A DNA stretch of 64,000 nucleotides from Bosea sp. (in: a-proteobacteria) (GTDB taxonomy: Bacteria > Pseudomonadota > Alphaproteobacteria > Rhizobiales > Beijerinckiaceae). Both the position numbers and the translations under genes were made by a program. Under the pieces are notes generated by a model. That model saw only the letters and a program-made list of their open reading frames with translations, was not told the DNA's origin and did not search any database. The DNA lies in assembly GCF_023953965.1 (NCBI RefSeq), contig NZ_JAMLIX010000001.1, forward strand, positions 992,001 through 1,056,000. Reading direction: 5' to 3'. This document shows positions 36,201 to 43,352 of the stretch, in pieces; position 1 is the first letter of the stretch; each line of letters starts with the position of its first letter.

Positions 36201-36333
36201 GGAGGAGGAGGTGGAAAAGACCCTGCCGGTGATCGAGCGGGTGATGGTCGACGCCCCGCTCCCGGCCGTCGAGCTGCGGGTTCCGCTCGCGGTCGAGGCG
36301 AGGGCCGCCGGCAATTGGGACGAGGCGCATTGA
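33292..36333 (+). CDS. polA: DNA polymerase I
   Basis: A 1013-aa full three-domain enzyme. The 5'-3' exonuclease covers about residues 15-310 (LFLVDGSNFIFRAYF, YEADDLIATYA, GDATDNVPGAPGIGIKTA). A 3'-5' proofreading domain has exonuclease motifs intact: DTETTSLDAM, NLKYDLIVL and YAAEDADVTL. The polymerase domain spans about 620-1013 with SADYSQIELRILAHI (motif A), RRRAKAINFGIIYGIS (motif B) and LLQVHDELVFEVP (motif C). It is somewhat longer than E. coli Pol I because of a linker rich in Ala near 340-400. The start MSETTKTAP was chosen over an open but unconserved extension. Confidence 0.96.
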   Translation: MSETTKTAPALKPGDHLFLVDGSNFIFRAYFQSINQDRKYLSRSDGLPSGAVRLFATKLFQFVREGVLGVKPTHLAIVFDKSENSFRKAIYPAYKGNRSDPPADLIPQFPLMREAVRAFGLIPVEQDVYEADDLIATYARQAREAGADVLIVSADKDLMQLVRLGVAMYDPASGDQKKGSGFRAERRIGEPEVVEYFGVTPDRVTDVQALAGDATDNVPGAPGIGIKTAAQLIGEYGDLETLLARAGEIKQPKRRETLTNPEVVEKVRLSHKLVSLVDDVKVETPLEELTLVEPDPVKLVAFLKAMEFTTITRRVGEAYEADVGAIEADPALAPGGSRTAELKALHAGADTIEDAVSDTTPAAPAAAATLAEATGGEAGWLKPADLAASRRNEALAAKIDRSTYECVRTLTDLERWIAWSYETGHVALDTETTSLDAMQADLCGISLAVAPGRACYVPLQHRGGDGGLFDEGLLAGQIPLAEAVAALKPLLADASVLKIGQNLKYDLIVLERHGLTISPIEDTMLISYALDAGSNSHGMDRLAALHLGHETIPYGQVAGTGKAQVTFDKVPLDRATDYAAEDADVTLRLWLTLKPRLPAEKKTTVYEVLERPMVAVLAQMEKRGIAIDRQILSRLSGDFAQGLARLEDEIYALAGEKFTIGSPKQLGDILFGKMGLEGARKTATGQWATGAGVLEELAEQGHALPAKILDWRQLAKLKSTYTDSLPGHVNPQTNRVHTSYALAATTTGRLSSSEPNLQNIPIRTEAGRKIRTAFVPEKGYKLVSADYSQIELRILAHIAEIPQLRQAFADGIDIHAMTASEIFGVPVQGMPSEVRRRAKAINFGIIYGISAFGLANQLGIGREEASAYIRKYFERFPGIRDYMDQTKTQVRAHGLVTTIFGRVCHFPAVASKNPSERAFVERQAINAPIQGSAADIIRRAMIRMDSALAAERLNARMLLQVHDELVFEVPEEEVEKTLPVIERVMVDAPLPAVELRVPLAVEARAAGNWDEAH

Positions 36334-36349
36334 GGACCGCTAACCCAGC

Positions 36350-36375
36350 GGAACCCGGCCGACCCTTCCGGCGTT
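36350..36375 (+). promoter_or_regulatory. EcfG-type promoter upstream of AI-2E family transporter
   Basis: Exact GGAAC-N17-CGTT, 46 bp before the ATG at 36422 and just after the polA stop. Matches the GSR sigma factor consensus. Confidence 0.7.
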
Positions 36376-36421
36376 GACGCTTTCGGTGCGCCCGACGGGG
36401 CGCTGCGGGACGCCTGGACCC

Positions 36422-37567
36422 ATGAACATGCTCGATTCGTCGGCCTGGCGGCCGTTTCCGCGCTACAGGGCGGAGCCGGAGCCGGAGCCGGTGGAAGACA
36501 CCGAAGAGGTCACGCCCTATGAGCACGACCTCATCCTCCGCTACGCCATCGTCGGCATCTTCGTCATCCTGGCGACGGCGTCGCTCGCCTTGACCAAGGT
36601 CGTCGCCATGCCGGTGGTGGCGGGCGTCATCTTCGGGCTCGTGCTCGGCCCCTTCGTCGACTGGCTGGTGCGCCAGGGCGTGCCGCAACATGCGGCGGCG
36701 GCGCTCGTCGTGCTCATGTTCATCGGCCTCATCGCAGGTGCGGTCGCCATCCTCGCCGTGCCGGTCGCCGGCTGGAGCGACCAGGCGCCGGCCATGATGG
36801 CGGCGCTGCAGAGCAAGCTTTCCGGCGTCTTCGCCCTGATGGACGAGTTCAAGCGCGGCCTCGCCTCGATCACCGGCAAGAGCGCCGCGCTCAACGTCTC
36901 GCAGGGCAATCCGCTGTTCGACATCGCGCTGACCTCGTCGGCGGCGGCGGGCGGCCTGCTCGTCTTCGTCGCGACGATCTATTTCTGGCTGGCGACGCGC
37001 CGCCACCTCAAGGCGCGGGTGCTGAGGCTGTGCCTCGGCCGCGGGGCGCGCCGTTCAGCCGGCTCCTTCTTCGAGGAGATCGAGGCACGGGTCGCGCGCT
37101 ATTTCGGCCTGGTGACGGTGATCAATCTCGGCATGGGCGCGCTGGCCATGGCGATCGCCTGGCTCGCCGGCCTGCCCTTCCCGGTGTTCTGGGGCGCGCT
37201 CGCCTTCCTGCTCAACTATCTCGCCTTCATCGGCCCGATCATCGTCGCGGTCCTGCTCTTCGCGGGCGCGCTGATCGACGCCCCCTCCCTGCCCGCGGCG
37301 CTGTGGCCGGCGGCGGCCTATTACGTCCTGCATCTGATCGAGGGCAACGCGGTCACGCCCGTCTTCGTCGGCAACCGGCTGACGATCTCGCCCTTCCTCG
37401 TCTTCATCGCCTTCATCTTCTGGCTCTGGCTGTGGGGGCCGGTGGGCGCAGTGCTCTCGACGCCGATCCTGATCGTCGCCATGGTGGCGCAGGAGGAATT
37501 CGCGCGCTATCGCCGCCAGAAGGCCAGGGAGGAGGCCGAGGAGGCCAGCGCCAGCCCCGCCGCCTGA
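36422..37567 (+). CDS. AI-2E family transporter (PerM/TqsA-like)
   Basis: A 381-aa membrane protein. An acidic N-terminal tail is followed by paired spans (AIVGIFVILATASLALTKVV; MPVVAGVIFGLVLGPFVDWLV), a large loop, then the conserved C-terminal membrane block (NLGMGALAMAIAWLAGLPFP, LAFLLNYLAFIGPIIVA, LIEGNAVTPVFVGNRLTISP, WLWLWGPVGAVLSTPILI). The AI-2E family includes exporters of small signals and Na+/H+ antiporters; a substrate cannot be assigned. An exact EcfG promoter precedes it, which makes it a probable stress-response gene. An independent EcfG promoter starts 4 bp after its stop. Confidence 0.9.
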   Translation: MNMLDSSAWRPFPRYRAEPEPEPVEDTEEVTPYEHDLILRYAIVGIFVILATASLALTKVVAMPVVAGVIFGLVLGPFVDWLVRQGVPQHAAAALVVLMFIGLIAGAVAILAVPVAGWSDQAPAMMAALQSKLSGVFALMDEFKRGLASITGKSAALNVSQGNPLFDIALTSSAAAGGLLVFVATIYFWLATRRHLKARVLRLCLGRGARRSAGSFFEEIEARVARYFGLVTVINLGMGALAMAIAWLAGLPFPVFWGALAFLLNYLAFIGPIIVAVLLFAGALIDAPSLPAALWPAAAYYVLHLIEGNAVTPVFVGNRLTISPFLVFIAFIFWLWLWGPVGAVLSTPILIVAMVAQEEFARYRRQKAREEAEEASASPAA

Positions 37568-37570
37568 GCC

Positions 37571-37595
37571 GGAACAGATAAGCGGCAGGCGCGTT
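37571..37595 (+). promoter_or_regulatory. EcfG-type promoter upstream of DUF883 gene
   Basis: Exact GGAAC-N16-CGTT located 4 bp after the transporter stop and 76 bp before the DUF883 ATG. Confidence 0.7.
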
Positions 37596-37671
37596 GCCGG
37601 GAAAGGCGCCCTTGCGCCCGCCGCTTCTCCCCGCCACCATCGAAACCTCTTCAGGACAGGACGACACCGCC

Positions 37672-38031
37672 ATGGCCAACACGACATCCGCGAAACGTCA
37701 GGCAGCGGCCGCCGCCAGGGCCGCGAAGGCCGAAGCCGAAGCCGGCGCCGAGGATGTGGCCGCAGGGGTGCGCCAGGCCGGAGCCCGCGCCAAGCGCCAG
37801 GCGAGCGCGCTCGAGGACACGCTGACGCGCAGCGCCGAGGATATCGCCGCCAATGTCAGCGAGCGGCTTCGCGCCGTCGGCGTCGATACCGACCGCATGG
37901 TCGACGTCGCCAAGGAACAGGCGAGCGAGCTCCAGCAGCTGATCGAGGCCGAGATCCGCGAACGGCCGCTGCGCGCGCTCGGGCTGGCGGCGGCGATCGG
38001 CCTGTTCGTCGGCTTTCTCACGGCGCGCTGA
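37672..38031 (+). CDS. DUF883 family (ElaB/YqjD-like) membrane-anchored protein
   Basis: A 119-aa protein: an Ala/Lys/Glu-rich helical region (residues 1-90) followed by one C-terminal membrane span (ALGLAAAIGLFVGFLTAR) after the typical EIRERPLRALG. YqjD/ElaB proteins are tail-anchored, bind ribosomes in stationary-phase E. coli and are stress-induced. The start MANTTSAKR lies 76 bp from an exact EcfG promoter. The next gene begins 2 bp after its stop, a YqjD-YqjE-like pair. Confidence 0.85.
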   Translation: MANTTSAKRQAAAAARAAKAEAEAGAEDVAAGVRQAGARAKRQASALEDTLTRSAEDIAANVSERLRAVGVDTDRMVDVAKEQASELQQLIEAEIRERPLRALGLAAAIGLFVGFLTAR

Positions 38032-38033
38032 CC

Positions 38034-38459
38034 ATGCTCGGGGGGCTCGGGTCCTTCATTTCCTCGGAGGTGTCCGGGGTGGTGAAGCGCAATGTCACCG
38101 TCTACGGCCTGTTCGGCCTCGCCGCGCTGCTCCTGCTCTGCGCCGGCGGCTATGCGCTCAGCGCGCTCCATACCGTGCTGGAGCTTCGCCACGGCGCCGT
38201 CGCCGCCAGCCTGTGGATCGCCGGCGGCCTGCTCGGCGCCTCCGTGCTGGCCTTCGCCACCGCGCTCATCGTCAAGGGCCGGCGCAGGCCACCGCGCCCG
38301 GCGGCGACGGCCGCGCTCGCGGCGGCGCCGCTGGCGGCGAAGCTGATCGGCTCGCGGCTGAGCTGGCGCATGGCGGCGGCCGGTGGCATCGTCGTGCTCG
38401 GCGCGATTCTCGGCCGCCAGATCGTCGCCGGCGGCGAGCGCGACGACGCGGAAAGCTGA
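38034..38459 (+). CDS. YqjE/DUF1469-like holin-superfamily membrane protein
   Basis: A 141-aa integral membrane protein with two long spans (YGLFGLAALLLLCAGGYALS and AASLWIAGGLLGASVLAFATALIV), a basic loop (KGRRRPPRP) and a final hydrophobic segment (GGIVVLGAILGRQIV). Its pairing with a DUF883 protein mirrors yqjD-yqjE of enterobacteria. Gap of 2 bp to the upstream gene, so it is co-transcribed from the EcfG promoter at 37571. Function unknown. Confidence 0.78.
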   Translation: MLGGLGSFISSEVSGVVKRNVTVYGLFGLAALLLLCAGGYALSALHTVLELRHGAVAASLWIAGGLLGASVLAFATALIVKGRRRPPRPAATAALAAAPLAAKLIGSRLSWRMAAAGGIVVLGAILGRQIVAGGERDDAES

Positions 38460-38493
38460 GGCCTTGCCAGGCCACACCCACGGGCGAGACATC

Positions 38494-38522
38494 AAAGTGA
38501 ATTTCACTTTCCGGTCCGATGC
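38494..38522. repeat. Truncated palindromic repeat (AAAGTGA-TCACTTT...GGTCCGATGC type)
   Basis: AAAGTGAA-T-TTCACTTT is a perfect 17-bp palindrome, followed by CCGGTCCGATGCTCT. The CGGTCCGATGC end matches the right arm of the fuller element at 49470-49517, so this looks like a degenerate copy of that repeat family rather than an operator. Confidence 0.5.
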
Positions 38523-38560
38523 TCTACGGATGTCGCGATGCATCCCTTGATACGAGCGAC

Positions 38561-39952
38561 ATGTCTGCTCAGGTGAGGCCCCGCAGCCGCTTTCAGATCC
38601 CGGCCCTTCCCGTCGTCGGCCAGCGCTTCCGCTCCGCGACGACGACGATCGTCGCGATCGGCGTGGTCGCGGTCGCCATCCTTCTGGCCGCCTGGGTCAA
38701 CCGGCAGGCGCGGCAGACGGCCGACCGCGTCTCCCATGCGATCGAGATCCGCGAGCGCGCCGAGCGCTTCCTCGGCCGGATGCGCGATGCCGAGACCGGC
38801 CAGCGCGGCTATCTGCTCACCGGCGAGGCGGATTATCTCGAACCGTTCACGGAAGGCCGGGCTGCGGCCGGGCCGGAGCTCGACATCCTGGCGGCACTGG
38901 TCGATGCCGATCCCATCCAGAAGGAGCGGATCGTATCCTTGCGCACGGACATGGCCGCCAAACTCGCCGAGCTCGACCGGACGATCACGCTCGAACAGGC
39001 GGGACGGCGCCAGGAGGCGCTGGCGCTGATCCGCGGCGAGGCCGGCGTCGCCGCGATGGACCGGCTGCGCGACACGGTCCAGGCGATCCAGCAGGGCGAG
39101 AACATCCGCCTGATGTCGCTCTACCGCCGGGAGGAGCGGCGGCGCCTGTGGGGCAGCTCCGGCGTCGTCATCGCCCTTGCCGGGCTCGCCTTCGCCGCCT
39201 GGCTGCAATTGCGCAGCCGCCAGCGCCGCAGCGCCGCGCTCGCGATCAGCAACGCGGAGCTCGAGCGGATCGTCGGCGAGCGCACCCGGCAGCTCGAAAG
39301 CGAGCGCCTGCGCATCGAGGCGCTGCTGCGCGACGTCAACCACCGCGTCGGCAACAACCTCGCCATGGTCTCGGCCCTGCTCAACGTCCAGAGCCGGCAG
39401 ACACGGGAGCCGGCGGTGAAGGCTGCGCTGGCGCAGGCGCAGGCGCGCATCCAGGCGATCGCGGCCGGGCAGCGGCGGCTGCGCCTGGACATAGAGACCG
39501 ACGAGATCGATGCCCGCCCCTATATGGAGGATCTGCTCGCCGAGATCGGCAAGGCGGCGGAGGGCCGGCCGATCCGGATCGAGCTCGAGATGGAATCGAT
39601 CCGCCTGCCGGGCCGCGATGCGGTGTCCTTCGTCGTCATCGTCAACGAGCTGGTGACCAACGCGATCAAGCACGCCTTCCCCGACGGCATCCCGGGACGG
39701 ATCGTCATCCGCTTCGCGCGGACCGGAAACCAGGGGGAGCCGGCGCTCTCCCTGTCGATCGAGGATGACGGCGTCGGCATGCCGGCGGAAGCCGCGAGCC
39801 AGGGCCTCGGCCAGACCGTGATCGCGAGCCTGCTGCGCAGCATGCGGGCGACGATGTCCTCCGGGCCGCTCGATCCGCAACGGAGCGATCGCCCCGGCAC
39901 GCGGGTGACGATCGTGTTTCCGAAACGGACGAGCCCTGCCGCGCAGGATTAG
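38561..39952 (+). CDS. HisKA_2-type sensor histidine kinase with CHASE3 domain
   Basis: A 463-aa membrane kinase. One span near residues 28-48 (TTTIVAIGVVAVAILLAAWV), a CHASE3-like periplasmic sensor (RFLGRMRDAETGQRGYLLTGEADYLEP, near 70-95), a second span (SGVVIALAGLAFAAWLQL), then a coiled linker. The phospho-acceptor box is LLRDVNHRVGNNLAMVSALLNVQ. The ATPase is complete: N box FVVIVNELVTNAIKHAFPDG, G1 IEDDGVGMP, and a late GTRVTIVFP. Kinases of this class phosphorylate PhyR or single-domain regulators. A convergent response-regulator gene lies 62 bp downstream. The start at 38561 is preferred to an in-frame ATG at 38519. Confidence 0.9.
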   Translation: MSAQVRPRSRFQIPALPVVGQRFRSATTTIVAIGVVAVAILLAAWVNRQARQTADRVSHAIEIRERAERFLGRMRDAETGQRGYLLTGEADYLEPFTEGRAAAGPELDILAALVDADPIQKERIVSLRTDMAAKLAELDRTITLEQAGRRQEALALIRGEAGVAAMDRLRDTVQAIQQGENIRLMSLYRREERRRLWGSSGVVIALAGLAFAAWLQLRSRQRRSAALAISNAELERIVGERTRQLESERLRIEALLRDVNHRVGNNLAMVSALLNVQSRQTREPAVKAALAQAQARIQAIAAGQRRLRLDIETDEIDARPYMEDLLAEIGKAAEGRPIRIELEMESIRLPGRDAVSFVVIVNELVTNAIKHAFPDGIPGRIVIRFARTGNQGEPALSLSIEDDGVGMPAEAASQGLGQTVIASLLRSMRATMSSGPLDPQRSDRPGTRVTIVFPKRTSPAAQD

Positions 39953-40014
39953 GGCAATCTCGAGCTAACGGAAGCGCAGATCGCCTCAAACGGACCGGAA
40001 GCGGCTCTGACAGC

Positions 40015-40395
40015 TCAGCCCGGCGCCGCCTTGGGCGCGGCGAGGCCGACCGCGCTCGTGACGAAGGCGGCCACCTCGCGCGTCGAGAAGGGCTTGCGCA
40101 GGAAGCGGGCCCCACGCAGCGGGGCCGGCACGTCATGCGGAGCCGAACCGGAAACGAAGGCGAAAGGCGTGCCGGTGTCCTGAAGGACGCGCGCCACCTC
40201 GAAGGTCTCGCCATCGACCACATTGATGTCGAGCAGGGCGCAGTCGAGCCGCTGCCCGGTCATCCGCCGCGCCTCCGCCACGGATTCGACGACGATCAGT
40301 TCGACACCGTCGCCGAGCTCATCGGCGACCGCCGTCTCGATGTCCATCGCAATGAAGGGATCGTCCTCGACGATGAGTACGCGGATGTCGACCAT
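40015..40395 (-). CDS. Single-domain response regulator
   Basis: A 126-aa receiver with no output domain. Acidic pocket Glu10/Asp11/Asp12 in LIVEDDPFIAMDIE, phospho-acceptor Asp56 in CALLDINVV, and Lys in FLRKPFS. Such proteins in GSR systems shuttle phosphate or compete with PhyR for kinases. An exact EcfG promoter lies 41 bp upstream, giving a possible feedback loop. The convergent neighbour is the intact HisKA_2 kinase. Confidence 0.9.
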   Translation of the reverse strand: MVDIRVLIVEDDPFIAMDIETAVADELGDGVELIVVESVAEARRMTGQRLDCALLDINVVDGETFEVARVLQDTGTPFAFVSGSAPHDVPAPLRGARFLRKPFSTREVAAFVTSAVGLAAPKAAPG

Positions 40396-40436
40396 CGACC
40401 GGCTTTCTCACTCACTGCGACCTGTCACGCGATCTC

Positions 40437-40461
40437 AACGTGACAGGATCGGCGATGTTCC
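40437..40461 (-). promoter_or_regulatory. EcfG-type promoter upstream of the single-domain response regulator
   Basis: On the minus strand GGAAC-N16-CGTT exactly matches the consensus; the -10 ends 41 bp before the start codon at 40395. Confidence 0.72.
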
Positions 40462-40556
40462 TGTACCGGCGCCGCCGGCTGCCCGAAAGCGCGGGATTTG
40501 AATCGATCTTGTCCGGTCGAGGTTAGCAAATGGTAATCTTGGCGCCCTCGCGCGCT

Positions 40557-41051
40557 TCAGCGCCGGCGCCCGGGCGGAACGAGGTCGAGATCGAGGGCGG
40601 TGACGCCGAAGGCGACGTTGATGTTGCCGCTGCCCTGGAGCGGCAGCGGCAGCAGGGTCACCTTGTTGCCCCGGACGCCGGAGAGCGCGTTGCCGGCGGT
40701 CGAGGGGGCGTTGGCGTTGCCGCTCCTGTACTGGCCGCTCAGCGCACCCAGGGGCGCGCGCGCATAGGGGCCGTAGACGCGCCAGACCATGCTTGCGGTC
40801 CGGACGGCGCCGAGATCGAGGCTGAAGCCGCGGACGACCCCGGTATAGTGCTGCAGCGGGCCGCGGCGCGGCCGGAAGCGGCACTCGGTCGGGCGCTGCG
40901 CGCGGGTGATCGCGGCGAAGCCCGTGCCCACCGTGCATGACAGGCGCCCAGCCGGCGGGCCGGCGGCCTGCGCCGCGGCGGGCTCGTGCATTCCGATGAG
41001 GCCGGCGAGGGCAAGGACGGCTAGGCAGAACCGGGACGCCTTGCGGCTCAT
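40557..41051 (-). CDS. Exported DUF992 family protein
   Basis: A 164-aa protein with a signal peptide (FCLAVLALAGLIGMHEPAAAQA). The mature part has GRLSCTVGTGFAAITRAQRPTECRF then YTGVVRGFSLDLGAV and the Gly-rich C-terminal half typical of DUF992, a family of small periplasmic proteins frequent in Hyphomicrobiales. Two cysteines (SCTVG and ECRF) may form a disulfide. Function unknown. The start MSRKASRF is used because it opens the signal peptide. Confidence 0.85.
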   Translation of the reverse strand: MSRKASRFCLAVLALAGLIGMHEPAAAQAAGPPAGRLSCTVGTGFAAITRAQRPTECRFRPRRGPLQHYTGVVRGFSLDLGAVRTASMVWRVYGPYARAPLGALSGQYRSGNANAPSTAGNALSGVRGNKVTLLPLPLQGSGNINVAFGVTALDLDLVPPGRRR

Positions 41052-41238
41052 CGCGAATGCTCCTGGTGGGCTTGCGGCACGAACACCCCGGCTTCGCGGC
41101 ATCGATATCTCATCCTGGCATGGGAAGGGCGAGCCCCGCGAGTCGGCCCCGCGGGAAACCCCCAACAATCGTCGCGCCGCCGCCGTTCCGGAGCCTGAGG
41201 ATCCGCCTTGGCCGGGACGAGCTCCGTGCTTTTGAATT

Positions 41239-41403
41239 CTAGCTGTCCAGCGCCGAGGCGCCCGCGATCGTGATGCCGGTCAGGCCGGCGAGCACGAGGG
41301 ACAGGATCTCCGCGCTCGGCGCCCCCGGTGGCACGATCCCGGAAAAAAGCGCCGTCGCGATCGATAGCGCCGCTATCGCGGCCGAGAAGCAGGTCGTCGC
41401 CAT
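41239..41403 (-). CDS. Small hydrophobic protein (54 aa), unrecognised
   Basis: ATG at 41403 opens MATTCFSAAIAALSIATALF, a hydrophobic segment, then a Pro/Gly break and a second hydrophobic segment (ILSLVLAGLTGITIAGASAL). Probably an inner-membrane hairpin. It sits between DUF992 and phyR on the same strand. A longer reading starts at 41427. Only composition supports it. Confidence 0.5.
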   Translation of the reverse strand: MATTCFSAAIAALSIATALFSGIVPPGAPSAEILSLVLAGLTGITIAGASALDS

Positions 41404-41516
41404 GGTCCACGCCCTCCTCAACTGCAAACGAAACCGTCATACCCACGACATCATTCCCGCTGCCGCTTGCGGACGCCAGCGAAAAAGCCACGCAGGCCGC
41501 GCGGGACGGGTCCGCG

Positions 41517-42311
41517 TCAGGCCGCCTTGCGTCCGGCGCGGCGGTCGAAGAACAGCGCCTGGCTGATCGCAGCCTTCACCGCCTCGGGCTGGAAGGGCTT
41601 GGTGATCAGGAAGGCCGGCTCCGGCCGGTCGCCGGTGAGAAGCCGCTCCGGATAGGCGGTGATGAAGATCACCGGCACGTCGATCGACGACAGGATCTCG
41701 TTGACGGCGTCGAGCCCGGAGCTGCCATCGGCGAGCTGGATATCGGCGAGCACGAGGCCCGGCCGCTTCTGGGCGACGAGGGCGAGCGCCTCGCGTTGGG
41801 TGCGGGCGATGCCGGTGACGCTGTGGCCAAGCTCCTCCACCATCGTCTCGATGTCGAGCGCGATGATCGGCTCGTCCTCGATGATCAGCACCTCGGTCGC
41901 GACCTGCTCCGCGATCTCCTGCCCGGCGACCTGGATCAGCGCCGCGGCATCCGCCGCCGGGATGTCCATGACCCTGGCGACGTCGTCGATCGCGAAGCCT
42001 TCCACCGCCCTGAGCAGGAACGCCTGGCGCGGGCGCGGGGTCAGCGCGCCGAGATTGCGCTCAGCCGGCGCGCGCGCAAGCTCCATCACCGGGGCGGGCG
42101 GCTCGACGCTGGCAGAGGACCACAGCTTCAGGAAGGTCCTGTAAAGGCCGATGCGGGGATCGAGGTCGCGCGGGAATCCGGAAGGGTCCGCGACGAGGGC
42201 TTCCAGCATGGCGACGACATAAGCGTCACCGCTGGGCTGGCTGCCGCAGAGCGCGCGCGCGAAGCGGCGCAGATAGGGCAGATGAGGCGCAATTTCCTTC
42301 GCAATCGTCAT
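41517..42311 (-). CDS. phyR: General stress response anti-anti-sigma regulator PhyR
   Basis: A 264-aa PhyR, normal length. Residues 1-130 are the sigma-like domain (PHLPYLRRFARALCGS, LTPRPRQAFLLRAVEGFAIDDVARVMD). Residues 138-255 are the receiver (VLIIEDEPIIALDIETMVEELG) with phospho-acceptor Asp190 in LADIQLADGSSGLD and Lys in FLITKPFQPEAV. Phosphorylated PhyR exposes its sigma-like domain, binds NepR and frees EcfG. The start MTIAKEIAPHL is used; the frame extends upstream only through shadow sequence. It is divergent from nepR-ecfG. No clear EcfG promoter is visible in its own 5' region. Confidence 0.96.
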   Translation of the reverse strand: MTIAKEIAPHLPYLRRFARALCGSQPSGDAYVVAMLEALVADPSGFPRDLDPRIGLYRTFLKLWSSASVEPPAPVMELARAPAERNLGALTPRPRQAFLLRAVEGFAIDDVARVMDIPAADAAALIQVAGQEIAEQVATEVLIIEDEPIIALDIETMVEELGHSVTGIARTQREALALVAQKRPGLVLADIQLADGSSGLDAVNEILSSIDVPVIFITAYPERLLTGDRPEPAFLITKPFQPEAVKAAISQALFFDRRAGRKAA

Positions 42312-42388
42312 GAACGCGTCCCTTTTACTACGCGATGATAATGGCTTAGGCTCCGCGCGAGACAAGAAATTTATTTTTTCGGCAGCCG

Positions 42389-42413
42389 GGAACCTTTCAG
42401 CGCAATTGCCGTT
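42389..42413 (+). promoter_or_regulatory. EcfG-type promoter upstream of nepR-ecfG
   Basis: Exact GGAAC-N16-CGTT, 122 bp before the nepR ATG, indicating autoregulation of the sigma factor operon. Confidence 0.8.
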
Positions 42414-42535
42414 ATTGAGGCGTATTGGTGTCGCCATCGCGATGTGGCTTACGGCACCACAGGCCAGGACGACGAGCAGGACGTGACGGTGCGGGATCGG
42501 CTGGAAAAGCAGGCCCGGCGGGTGCGAGGGCTGAG

Positions 42536-42751
42536 ATGAACAGGCTGGATGCAGCGATGAGCGAACCGGACGAGCCCGACGACGAACCGGTTCTCGATCC
42601 CAAGGTGCAGGAATCCATCGGCCGCTCGCTCAAGGCCCATTACGACGACATCGCGAATGCGCCCGTGCCGGACAAGTTCCTGGTTCTGCTGGCGCAGCTC
42701 GAGGCGACCGAGCTCAGAGCATCTGGAGTGTCGCGCGATGAGTGTCAGTAA
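42536..42751 (+). CDS. nepR: Anti-sigma factor NepR
   Basis: A 71-aa protein with an acidic N-terminus (SEPDEPDDEPVLDPKV) and the NepR core QESIGRSLKAHYDDI, then APVPDKFLVLLAQLE. NepR sequesters EcfG until PhyR-P displaces it. ATG at 42536 is preferred; MSEPDEP at 42557 is an alternative. The stop lies 14 bases inside ecfG, so the pair is translationally coupled. Confidence 0.94.
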   Translation: MNRLDAAMSEPDEPDDEPVLDPKVQESIGRSLKAHYDDIANAPVPDKFLVLLAQLEATELRASGVSRDECQ

Positions 42752-43352
42752 GACCGCTCCCGCCGACCCAACCGGACAGCTGGCGCAGGAACGCAGGACA
42801 GAGGCGTTCAAGGACGGGCTGATCCGCGAGATTCCCAATCTGCGGGCCTTCGCCGCCTCGCTCTCGGGCTCGATGCAGCTCGCCGACGACCTGGTCCAGG
42901 ACACGCTCCTGAAAGCCTGGGGCAATTCCGACAAGTTCGAGCCCGGCACCAGCCTGCGCGCCTGGCTCTTCACCATCCTGCGCAACACCTATTACTCGCT
43001 CTACCGCAAGCGCGGCCGCGAGGTGCAGGACAGCGAGGGGACCTATGCCGAGCGCATGGCGACCCATGGCAACCAGGAAAGCCATCTCGATCTCGCCGAT
43101 TTCCGCAAGGCTCTGGCGAAGCTGCCGGAGGAGCAGCGCGAGGTCCTGATCATGGTCGGCGCCACGGGTTTGTCCTACGAGGAGGCTGCGGATATCTGCG
43201 GCGTGGCGATCGGCACGATCAAGAGCCGGGTCAACCGCGCCCGCACGAAACTGGCCGAGCTTCTGTCCATCGGCAGCGTCGACGATCTCGGGCCGGGCCG
43301 CACCAACGCGGCCGCGATGCAGAGAGCCGGTTCCGAACCCGTTGGCTCCTGA
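42738..43352 (+). CDS. ecfG: RNA polymerase sigma factor EcfG (general stress response)
   Basis: A 204-aa ECF sigma factor. Region 2 covers ADDLVQDTLLKAWGNSDKFE and LRAWLFTILRNTYYSLYRKR; region 4 covers LPEEQREVLIMVGATGLSYEEAADICGVAIGTIKSRVNRAR. It directs RNA polymerase to GGAAC-N16/17-CGTT promoters, five exact copies of which occur in this window. Order phyR <-> nepR-ecfG is the canonical alphaproteobacterial GSR locus. The start at 42738 overlaps nepR; the stop overlaps the following kinase-like gene by one base (TGATG). Confidence 0.96.
   Translation: MSVSKTAPADPTGQLAQERRTEAFKDGLIREIPNLRAFAASLSGSMQLADDLVQDTLLKAWGNSDKFEPGTSLRAWLFTILRNTYYSLYRKRGREVQDSEGTYAERMATHGNQESHLDLADFRKALAKLPEEQREVLIMVGATGLSYEEAADICGVAIGTIKSRVNRARTKLAELLSIGSVDDLGPGRTNAAAMQRAGSEPVGS

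Noticed and set aside
38494..38510. 17-bp perfect palindrome as an operator for the kinase gene
   Set aside because: Its flank CGGTCCGATGC matches the repeat at 49470, so a decayed interspersed repeat is more likely.
42312..42535. EcfG promoter for phyR itself on the minus strand
   Set aside because: No AACG-N16/17-GTTCC pattern on the plus strand of this region; only the nepR-directed promoter is present.
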